The position numbers were made by a program, and so were the translations under genes. Positions 26,401 through 38,503 of a stretch of DNA of 64,000 nucleotides are shown here, in pieces. The notes below the pieces were generated by a model. That model was not told the DNA's origin. It saw nothing but the letters and a program-made list of their open reading frames with translations, and did not search any database. The stretch lies in contig OX104127.1 of the NCBI GenBank assembly GCA_944470555.2, positions 96,372,708 to 96,436,707 on the forward strand, given 5' to 3'. Each line of letters begins with the position of its first letter. Positions within the stretch are counted from its first letter, which is position 1. This DNA comes from Heterobilharzia americana. Lineage: Eukaryota; Platyhelminthes; Trematoda; Strigeidida; Schistosomatidae.

Positions 26401-29400
26401 GTTTCTGTTTCTTCTACAACGACAAACTTGATTGCATAGTGCGTTTTTCCAATGACAGGTCTTAGCCTTCGTCTCAAGTCGTACTATTCAACTCCTCTGT
26501 TTATGGTAAAGTGAGATAAAGGCTGTTCATAAAAACCAAGAAGATTGTGGACTTTAGTGTTAACTGATTTCTGTAGTGGTTTGTAAACTTCAACGGATAT
26601 TCGTTTCCTATGTACTTTGATTAGTAACCTGATACATTCATCCAGCTTATCTGTTGAACAGATACGATGTATCCTATCAAATGGACATTTTATCAGACCT
26701 TGCTTGCAGTGGATCGAACAAAAGTGTGAAAATTAAGATATTTGCCAGTTCTCATAGGCTTTCGACGGATTGACCATTTTTACACTACACCTACCTTCGT
26801 AAACTTTGTTTTGTTACCAAGATTCTTAATTTCTTAATTTCAATCCCTTTATTATCATGACTGTTCTATTTATCCTCGGATTCTTCAGTTTTATATAAGT
26901 TGACTTGATAGGTGGATTCATGTTCAGATTGTTCAAAACATATTGCCTATGTACATAACACTGTTCAGGAAAACTTCGTCATCTTATTACACTAATCAAA
27001 TCAATATTTTTGACGTACTGTCAACCAAAACCATTCGAGTATAACCTGGAACCATCTTCGTGTCATATTATTTCACAGTGAAGAAGTCCAAACATAGTCA
27101 TTCTGATAGATGACATCGACACATAGTTAGGGAAGCTAAATCAGCCAGAAAGGCATTTCAGTGGTATCTATGGGACCCTATTTCAGTGAATCAAAAACCG
27201 CAACTGGATGCTGTCTTTGCACCTACTTAGTCCTGAACAGTAGAACTACAAACAAACGGACAAACATTATTCCACTGAGCATCCACCAGTATCACGTCAA
27301 CGGAAATACAGGTCATATATCCATTGTTGCAAAGGATCCATAGTGGATTGCTACTCTTCTGGAAGTAAAAAGTTGAATGCATAAGTTCAGATGGTAGTGT
27401 AACTGTACCTTAACGGACGCAGGAAAGAAACAGTTGTAACGCCTCCGTTTGCTCGACTCGAATATGAAAAAATTTAGTCTATTCATAGAGGGAGAGAGAG
27501 TAACTAGTCCTTCTGAAATTCGTTGGTCATCTTGCTGAATATTACTTAGCCGATTAACGATCAGTTAATGGGATGGGGAGAAAACGTAAAAATGAAAAAT
27601 ATTTCTCTACCACCCTCTTTTACCAAAATTGTCAGTTATCCAATGAAAGTTTCCTTGTCAATCGTCTACCTGAAATGGCTATTATGATTGAAAAACTTAT
27701 GAAAAATGGTGTGAGTGAAGTTCAATACTACCTTTTCAAAGTTAGAGTGAAAACTAAATCTATTTCAACTGTTAGTACGGATTATGAAAATCTGTTCATG
27801 CAAATATTTTGTCCGGCCACCTATACAACTCCTATTGAGTCCAAGTTCGCAACTAAGGAATATGAGAAAGTGAAAGTCTTCTACTTCAAAGCTCAAAACC
27901 CATGTTGTTATCTTAACGTAACTGTCTATGTCCGACTTTTCTGTTGAAAAGTGACGAACCATGGAACAGGCAGAGATGTCAAATAAGTTTTGGAATAGTT
28001 GTCTATAATATCAGTAATATTTTCATTAGAGTTTTGTAACGTGAGGCTGTTCCGTATATGTATATATATGCTAAATTTATTGAGAGCTGCTTATATCTTT
28101 TACATTGTTAAAGTCAAACCGTGTAGAGAGAAAAGTTTTTCATGTAGATGGAATACACACAAAAATCTATGATTTCATTGTTCAGTACAATGTTTAAAAC
28201 TAATTTAGTATAATCACATCTGAATATTCCACATTTCATCAGCAAATAATTATAGACTTCTAGTAAAGATGGATAATGGCTAGCAGTGGAATCCAGGATG
28301 CGCAATTCGTCGTATTTGGGTCTCGTCAGCTGGATGTACCTGCCTCCCAGTGAGTGATGTTGTTCCCACCGGGATTCGGACTCGGGGGCGATTACATCTT
28401 AAGAAATTATTTTCAGCTTTGAAAATCAAAAAACTTAATATATTCTTCACTTAAAGAAAAAAAACATTTGTCAGTACGACTGTGAGACATAGTTGCTGAA
28501 GGTAGAAAACACGAGGAGGCTGTAAGTGTTTTATCATGAGTGCATCTACAAGATCATTCAAGCAAGAAATTTTCAGTGAACATGTGAAGGTCCCAGTGAG
28601 GAAGTCAAACTGGTCTACGAAGTTATGAATCTCCAATGAATGGGGTTGCCTATACATGTCCTGTGCAGGCCAGGCCACTGTCTACGTGAATGCCTGTTGA
28701 TGTTCAAAGTGACGTTAAGTTGGAGGAAAGTTAAAGGTAACCAGACCAAGACATGACATTGGATCATTATTTCTCAAACTGTTGACTTAAACTGATTGAT
28801 GAGATGTTGACTGCCTGCCTACTTCGAGATATTATAAATCAGTCAGTGTAAACCATCTGGACAGAAATGGTTTAAGTGTATACACTCATGGTTTAACATG
28901 AACGTTTTACTGTTCTTTAGCTTAGAATACGGTTGCATTTACGAAGTATGGATATTCATTAATGTCTCACCAGACTCATGAAAATGTTAACACAGTACAG
29001 TATTAACATTCAACAATAACAATGAGAATCAAAATTGAATCGGATGAATTAGATATGCACTTGTTCAGATTCATAAGTGGTATCACGCATTAAACCATCT
29101 GGCCATGGTATATAGAAATAGAACACTAAGTAACAAGTAAGTACTTTTTTACTCTTCAGAGTATCCCATGATCTTCAATTGCATTTTGGTCATTTTCATT
29201 TTTATACTTCGGTATCATTCATTTTAATGCACTTTGTCTTTGGGTGCTGTTGGAAAGCTTAGGCACTTTTCCATGTTTGAACTTTGATTTCTCTATACGT
29301 CATATAACTACGTAAATCTCATCAGTTCCCATAAGAAACGACTTTGAGGAACTGGTCAAATATTTCAAATGTGTCCTATATTTTAGTTATTTGCTTGGTG

Positions 29401-32400
29401 TTGGCTTGCAATAGAATCTAAGACACACGTTTCGTCCACTGGATTTGCCTGCACCTCAGTCCTAAATAGGACAAAACACGCGTCGTGAATCCCACTACTA
29501 GCTACTACCAAGCAAATTACAAAATAGTGAATAACTAGTCATTATCGAGGCATATACCATATAACAGTGGCAGTCGATCAGTTCCGATACTTTGTCAACA
29601 ATAAGAACTACATCTTATTCTCCATAACTCATTCATAGTCTATAAAAGAATGAAAAAACCCTTAGGATGTAGTCACTAAAGTAGTTGTAAACAATGTGTC
29701 CCAATTATATTGATCTTGAAAATTAATAAGGTAATATGTCCCTACGATGAAGAATAGTCAACAAAATGATTCAATATTTTTGACTTGGAAAACTGAAAAA
29801 TTGCTGTAAATAAGAATTTAGCAGTTTCGCACACTATTCATTTTTAAATGAATTCAAAATTGCCCACAAAACTGATGCTGAAAGGATTATTGCTTCGTAA
29901 AAGTAAAATTGAGCATAAAGTGTTTTTTTTAAATACAATCCTAGTGAGTTTAATAAAAAAGCGGGTCACTGACTTGGATCATGCAGACGGATTAAATAAG
30001 CCACATAACTAAACATAATAATTTATTAATAAAATTAGACGTCTAAATCTTTCGTCACAATAAGCAAAATCCCATGCAAACTCATACGGTTCCAGGTGGT
30101 TTATTCGAAGTATCACACAGTAAAATAGTATTATTTGCTTGAGCATGTTTTTATCACAGTGGTGTATTCTTACTCCCAAACAAACTGAAGTTTTAATTCA
30201 TTTCAGTTTCCCTATATTTTACTCATACATCTACATACACACTTGTTAAAAATTCACATCATCACCCTGAACCTATTGTCTATTGTTCAGTGACTCTGAC
30301 CTATTCAATCTTATTTTCTTATTTCATTGGTTTTCCTTTTAACAACGTTTCATTCTTAGTCATGTTTCATCCTTCCTTGTAGTGCTAATAAGTGCATCAG
30401 TGTAAGCAGACACAGTTTATGTATTAAGTCCTACACCATCCCACCTATTTGGGTCTTGTTGTAGTTATTATTGATGATGAAAAAGAAACACTAATTTCAG
30501 GTTTTAATAGTTAGAATTAGAGTCAGTATGCTATTTCAGGACCCGCATATCCATACCAAGTCGTAGCTCAGTGTCACCTAATCATTCCTAATGTTTGCGA
30601 TTTAAGTATAACACGAAAATCTGGAAGTATGTGCAGAAATATCAAGTAGAGTATAATGATCGTGTACAATTTAATATCCTGCTATTTTACCCATGAGTAT
30701 TACAGATGAAATTTATGTTGCCTTGAAATATGAATAACTATTGACTGTCAGTGAATAAGTAGCTCAGTGCCAGGGTTACGTGTAATATATCAGGTTTGAA
30801 ATGCAAACTTTACCGGTGAAATGTTGTTAGTGTCAGTTAAAAGTTATTCTGAGTGTGACTTACAAATAACTTAGAAGGTATAATAATCTAAACGTCGAGA
30901 GGATATTTTGATATATGGACTCAGGGCACTGTAAATTATGAAAATATTTGAAAGTTCTTTGTGTTGGACTTTATGGAAGAACGTAAAGTATAAGCTTGTC
31001 ACTCTGTTCTATAAGTTGTCCCAAATATGTGGCAATAAGTAATTCTATGAGGACATATTAATGAGGAGTTTTGAAAAGAATTATTACACGCTTAACAGTA
31101 TTTCCGTAATATGCGACAATAATGAATGGCACAATTTTCGCATTTAGGCCAAAAATACAAAATCACGGATTCCATACATTGCTAGTAGTGTTATTATGAC
31201 TATAATGAAACAGTCGATGAGTACTGATGTTCTGCCTGACTAAATCATTTTTATTCTATGACAAACTATTTCTCCTCAATAATTTCAATGAATTTCCAGT
31301 TTGAATTGAGAAAGCAAAATGATTAAAGCAGAATAACATGAATTAATCTTATTTCACCACTTTCTCATCAGGTGTTTGTGACGTATGAATATTGAATACT
31401 GAGCTTAGTATATTCAGTACAATGACTTATAATCAGTTAACAGTTTAGCAAAGCATATAAGTTAAAAAATAAAATTAACAAGATAACTACATTTACTTAT
31501 TTTTATAACAGAAACTTCAAGGTGGATAATAGTATAGTTCCATTTTAGTTTGGTTATTGGATTTATCACAGTGAAACAATATCGTCTACTGGCTAACGTT
31601 TTGGAAAAATTTATTTTCCATAGTTACATCAGGGTAAATCCACAACCTTGGGACACGGTTTATACAATTATGATTCCCTGTTCTTCCTTGTGATATTGAT
31701 AGAAAAATTTAATATATCTAAACCAGGTGCTGAATCATTCTTTTGCATGTATTTGGCTTTGAATGGATATGGATAATGTAATTAGAAGACGTAGATTATC
31801 TGAAAAATGTGATGTTTTAGTGCTATACATTTCGAACAATCTGATCACACATTTACTTGTTATGCACTTGAGGGTAGGGGAACATGTTCCAAAGTGGCTA
31901 CGAAAGCAGCTGGATTCACAAACACTGGTAAGCGCAGATGGCAGACAACCATCATCATCCATTCCGAAACATATCATTGATAAGAGTCACCGAATTGATA
32001 TCAAAATAGCCTTTACAATTTTGTACAGAAACTATCAGGGGCGTATACTTAAGTTTGTTGAGGCGCTAGCCATAAATAAATTTAACCTCCCATTGTGTGT
32101 GCAAAAACAGTTTGTCCTTACATTAAGCCTACCTTGGTAATGCTTATTTTATCGTATTACCAAGATTGTCTTCAAGTCTTATCTTTTATTCCCCTCATTA
32201 TCTTTCTTATTATTGAATTCCTTTATGTCATATGTATCCTTCCCCCACTTCCAGTTTTCATATATAATGCCTTAACAAGTAAATGTGTGATCAGATTGTT
32301 CGAAATGTATAGCACTAATACATCAAATTTTTCAGATAATCTATGTCTTCTAATTACATTATCCAAATTCATAAAAGGGACAAATTGTTTCAAATTTTTG

Positions 32401-35400
32401 AATGGATAACAAAAGATTCAACTATCAATCTCCCCCTCCACCCAACTTAGTTTTTAATACTGCCGTTCCATCCTATCCTATTGTGTGATTGTTTACAATG
32501 GCATGCATAAATATGGCTTAGTTTTTCTCTAGATTTCTTATCTACCTACGATCTGTCAGTCTTGAATAAGCCAAGTTTTCATGCTCGGAAAGCCTAAATG
32601 AGCCTGGTTTACTAGTTCGACCTATGTACTACAGTGCCGAAGTTCCACTCCTATGTAGTAGTGTAGTGTTTTGGGGTTCAGGATAAGAGAAAAAGTTTAT
32701 AAGAATCTAAAAGGAATTGGTGCATGAATACTATAAGTTAAACTGAGATGAATATAACCAGCATTTCGAGATTTATACATCTGTAATTTCAGTCGGTTAC
32801 TCAACTTCAAACCATTACGTTCGACATATTAAACATCTTAGAGTTACATATTTTGGTTAGATGACAAGAATGTAACGAAAATAGATGAATCTATGTGACA
32901 AGTTTTAAGTAGCTGACCAGAATACAACAAAATAAAATGAATTCATCTTGTTCTGTTCTACTTATTCCCCTTTTTCATTCAATTTGATTAAGAGAAATAT
33001 GTGTACTAAATCATATCAAATGTTTGGTGAGAATGATACAATCAGGGGAGATAGGATTGCGAAAACCCACTGTGGTTTCATTTGGGAAATAAAATATTCA
33101 GAACACGAAATATAATTTGCTAGAAGACATAGACGGTGTTAAAACTATTAGCATGAAAGCTGATTGAGATGAGTAGTGATAAACAATCCACACTGATAAG
33201 TACTGCTGTCTACTTAGATTAGAGGGATTTGAATTCCAGTGGGCCAGTTCACTTGTTCACTTTTAAGCTCATCAGTGTCAGTCACTTGTATATATCATAA
33301 AGTTGTCATCTTTATGGAACACAAAAGTATTGAGTTTTTGAGAACTTTCATAAGCATAACATAAAAAGATTATCAATAACTAATGAATGTAACTGACTAA
33401 AATCATGTACTGCTTATAGATATCTTTCGATGAGATTTGACGAGTTTATTTTGAACGTATTTTGAAACTCTTCAGATACACAAGTGGTTCTTTATTGGTA
33501 AACCAGCTTGAAGGCTTAGTAAGAAGTTCATGGATCCAAATCTCCTTCTTTCACAACAGCACATAGAGTAGAAATGAACAGAAATTGAATATTACCAAAG
33601 CAAACTAAGAAGGTACGTAACGCCGTGGAGGTTAACCTCAGAAACGCTAGTGAAATGAAAGGCAATACACTCAAGCAGTAGTACAAAGACCTTCATAGCT
33701 TATTCAAGTAGCATCATTATTTTAAGGCTTTGTAAAAAACTGAGTGTATCATTCTAGCTAACAAACCTGAACATTCTACGACATACATGCCGTGTAAAAA
33801 GGATTCGTTTTTATAAATGCTTGTTTAAATCAATAATTGTTACTACCTACCCATGAATGTCATTCTGAGAAGAATGAGGAACTGTTATAAGATGAAAATG
33901 TAGGGGAACATTCGGTTTTCTCGAAGTAGTTTTCTTAACTGTTACTGATCGCAGCTGCCTCCGACTAACTTCATGAGTGTTAGTTACTCCATAAAAATCA
34001 AATTATATGAAGTTAACAATCGGTAATGAGTTGTTGAATGGTATAGAGGTAATAAATAAATAAGGGAAACGCCAGGTAACCAACTTATTAGCAAAGCTTT
34101 GTTACCTGTTCCTGCTATCCTATGTTACCTAAATGACATAAGAAGGAGCATGGATTATCATATGATCGATTTCATCTGATAATTATAGCTTTATTATTAT
34201 AGCATATGCAAGTAAACTACACTTTCTCGAAGTCCTAGTTTTCTACAGCATTATCCCAGTATATTGGGAAGGAAAAACATCTCGTATGAAGTGGATTTAC
34301 TTGAGTATAAAAACATAAGGTCGAATTAGTTGCTGAAAACTAAGTTTAAATAGATTAAGCGGTATCACCCAGTTAATATATGTAGTTTCTGCAAAACGAA
34401 GCATGCCATCTTGTATAGTCCTCAGAAAGATTGGCTTTTCGGTTCACTAGTTCTATGAACAAACTATAAACTCGGAAGAAGTCACTAAGTTTAAAATTCC
34501 TTGTGTTGATGTGTAGTTATTCGGACAGTCAACACAAAATAACAATTATAACTCTATGCTTTCTTCTTGATCATGAATTGGAAGTTCTAGTTAGCATGAA
34601 GTTGAGTAACTGATTAATAATTGGTTTATGAAAATTTACAGTTCTATAGTATGCTGTCAGTTGCTTGTTTAACCATTACTAGTCTGAATTACACTGGAAA
34701 ATATTTCTCGAAATTGTGGAATGATGGACAGCATAAAATCAAACACGAAAACGTCAACACACAAAATGAGACAATAAAGCGGAAAGCCGAGTAAGAGCGC
34801 ATACGTTTCAGTTGTTATACTTGAGATTATTATAGCAAAAGAAAATCAGAAAGAGTATAGGCATGCAAAAGGTAAAAATCTAAACTAAGAGAGGACAGAT
34901 TGAAAATTCAGAGGGACGAAAAAGATAAACGCATATCGATCACTTTAACTCATCTACAAACGCTATCTAGTGTCGTCAACTACTGATTATTACCCTCCTA
35001 ACGGACTGATTATAGTCTGACTGAACCTACCTACCTGCAGTGCTCAAACCAGCAGTCAAAAAATTATTGATGTCTAATTAACATTTTCCAGCCTTATTTT
35101 TTAAAATCTGTCAATGCGAAAAGGAATGAACAGTGATTCATTCTCATTTCCATATATCTCACCCACTTCAATTAGTTTATTTTTAAAATCTTGCTAATTC
35201 AATTAATTTTTGTGTAAGGAAATATTTGCACAACTCATTCAGTTGGTAGATCACCAACTAGTAGTACACAAAACGTTTTTATAACAAATACATAAAATGC
35301 TTTGGTTTTTTATCTTTCTTAATCATATCCTAAAATTTTACACCGGGAGGAAATGCTTTGACGCATGGTTTATCTGTTCTTTGGTGGGCAGTTATGCATT

Positions 35401-38400
35401 AAAATGACAATCATCAAATGTGTCTTGTGCATTGCTATTGGGATTTCACCAATAACTAGCCTGTCAAAATAGATGCAGCTCCCGAAATCAGTGGAAAACA
35501 CTAAAGTACTTAACCACTTCATTTCTTATCCCCAAACTGAATGTTGATGAAGACCAGTCTTGAAGCAAAATCTAAAAATTGTCTTAGGTACAGATCACAA
35601 TAAGATCAATTGCAAATACATACACGTCTTCCATCGGAAGTCCTAGTAAGAACTTGGTTAGATGCTAACATTTTTCTGGTTTCTTGATATAAATATGGTC
35701 GATATTTAGCACAATATGTAGTATAAGTGACAGTGGTTTCCTACCAAGGACTTCTGCCTATTCAAAAGCTATACACGAAATGCAATGCTGAAAGATTTCT
35801 ATTACCATCACGATATTTGTTTGGAGTACTGAACAAATTCATTGGCGATTTTCGCTTGAGCGAGTTTATGTTATAAACTTGAAACAATGAGAATATCAAT
35901 AGTAATTCTCAAATTGAATGTTAAAATATTAGTCTGATACAATGTTGAGTTATTTTACTCATGGGTGGGAGCCCTTGTTTTATCAAGAATATCAAATCTG
36001 GTTAGCACTTCACAGAATAAAGCATGACATACCTTACATCTAGCTGAAAGAATTGTTCCACGTATTTTTTAGATTCAGCGATTTAGAAGTAGAGTTCTAA
36101 ACAACTCGTGGGTAAAATTTGTTTCTTGCTGGTAATAAATCCCTCCCCTAAAATGTAATACTAACTACCATTCAATAGCAGGGTCTGATGATGCACTTCA
36201 TAAATAGTTGTGTACAATAGCATGATGAAAAAAAAGATATGGGTTCATTTTTATGCCTTAGTATATAAAAAGCAGTCCTTGCTGCATACATCTGACGTTC
36301 AAAACCTCAATCACTAAAATGACTGACACTTGAAAATTCACTATTTGGTGGGGGAAATCCAAGTCTTCTCCATGCATCAAAAGCCCTAATTTTCTTAAAG
36401 ACAAACTACGTTTCTTTTAGATAGGGTATATCTTCCCACTTCTACGATTCTTTAAAGTTAGATTCACTGAAAACCTACGGAACAGTAAAATGCCATGTGC
36501 CGCTTCCTTAATGTGGGAGGACAATCAGAAATCTTGCATATTTCACATGTTAGGGTTTGCATTTGAATCCATTGTTATAGTCCTCAGAATAAGAGTTCCG
36601 ATTAAAGCTTCCCTTTCTTTGCTTAACCATTATTTTTGGATTGGATTTTTTCATCGAGTAACTGCACGCAGACGAATGTTTCTTTATAAAGTGATGTTTT
36701 CAAATGCTAGAGCTGTGTTTTCAAACTTCACAGGCTGGTGAGAAAAGAGAGGTACTTTGATGGCTTATAAGAGCATTCAAGAGTTCGTGAAATGCACTAG
36801 AGTGTGATACTTTATGTAGATGGGCATTAAACATGGTAAGTCCCTATCGAACTGTAGGAAACTATTCTAATATTCAAACGAAATCTAGTTTTTCATCATT
36901 TTTTTTTCTTATGATTTATGTTGTCTTATGACTATGTTCTGGTAAGGTGGTACAAAACTCTAGGTTCAATATGGTTTACACAAATCCAAGGCCTGTAGAA
37001 GTACTTCACTTACTTCAGTTGAGTCTTTCGTGATTTGTAATATGATGACCAAAAGCTAAACATATAAGCACGCGATTGTTCTACAGACTATTAATATTAC
37101 AAACACAATGTGAAGATTGCTTCTAAGTTGTGGAATACTGAAGGTGTGCTCATTTGGCTACTCAGCTTTTATCAACTTACTACCATTGTTACTTTTATTT
37201 TCTGTGTTCACATTTTCTATAATGCCTTTAATCTAGGATGAAGCTGATCACAAGAGATGAATAAAGCTTTTAAAACGCTTGAAAATGAGTAAATGGATCT
37301 TAGACCCATATCTTCACTCTATTTCAGAAAAGCGATAGGATAGTGTAGATTTAGGACCGCATAAACTATTTATTGTTCTTTGCTGAAAATCAAAATTTCC
37401 TCCGGCTTTTCCTCAAGATTTGCCTAATTCTACAATTAGCCACCATCTTTTCTCCCATTAGTTAGCCTAAGAAGAACATATTTAAGAAGAAGAATCTTAT
37501 AGCAGAAGACAGTAGATATATAAGAAGCAGCGCCACACTATACGTTGAAACATTTTAAGTGAATTGTAAGTAAGTAGAAAAAATTAATCAGGGGTAAATC
37601 TACCAGAATCACAGGGTGTATTTCAAGTGCATTGTCCAAAAAATTTCAGTGTTTATCTCACAAGAATTTACTCACTCAATAAGCAGTAAGAGTAGTCAAA
37701 CTGGCTACAATTTTTAATGGATACTACCAGTTTATAAATACAAGTTGACTGTTTAGCACAATGCTCACGCTTCTAAATTCTTAAAACCTTATTTATATTC
37801 TATATTTGGTGATCCGGGAGGCTAGATTTAGATAAAGTTCTCGAAACCATTATATTGCACAGAAATGAGGTACTGAGAATGTTGACAGATATATTGAGTT
37901 ATTTTCGGGAACCCGTTATATTTACTTTAATAAAGTTTGTATTACCATAATGAAACTGATTAATGTAAATACTAGTCGAACAGCAAAATGAAACTAGTGT
38001 GATCATATGTATTTACAAAAGGGTTATTCTTAACAGGATTTTGGTATCCGTTATCCGTTTGATTATGCATTGTAGACCTATTTGTTTAGATATATTCCAT
38101 TCTCAGTTAATGGTTACAACTCTTGGTTCTTTTAGTATGTGCTGGATTTTTGACTACTAGTTCACTTCGAGCAAGGAAACGTCAAGAGTTTATTAGACGC
38201 CGCTAAAACTGGTAAGTGTATGGCATTTCATTTTTTTACATCTGTTAGAAACATCAATTCTAATATCATTAAATAGTCACAAAGTTATTCAGTACATGTT
38301 GGGGTTAATAAGTGCGGGAAGGTGAAAACAAATAACGTTTAGATGAACAAGTCAGAACAAAATTGGGCGAGTAAGAGTAAAACTTGGACACTGTGTTGGA

Positions 38401-38448
38401 GTAAAATTCCATATTAGATTGCTTATATGATATGGCGTATAGTAAAGC

Positions 38449-38503
<55 letters not shown>

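Noticed and set aside
27573..27947. 124-codon open frame on + in CFAP45 intron 4
   Set aside because: No recognised family or supporting splice context; treated as chance, though its length leaves some doubt.
31763..32140. A 125-residue single protein
   Set aside because: The first third is the reverse complement of the Penelope 3' region read by chance; only 31863-32140 has Penelope-like coding character.
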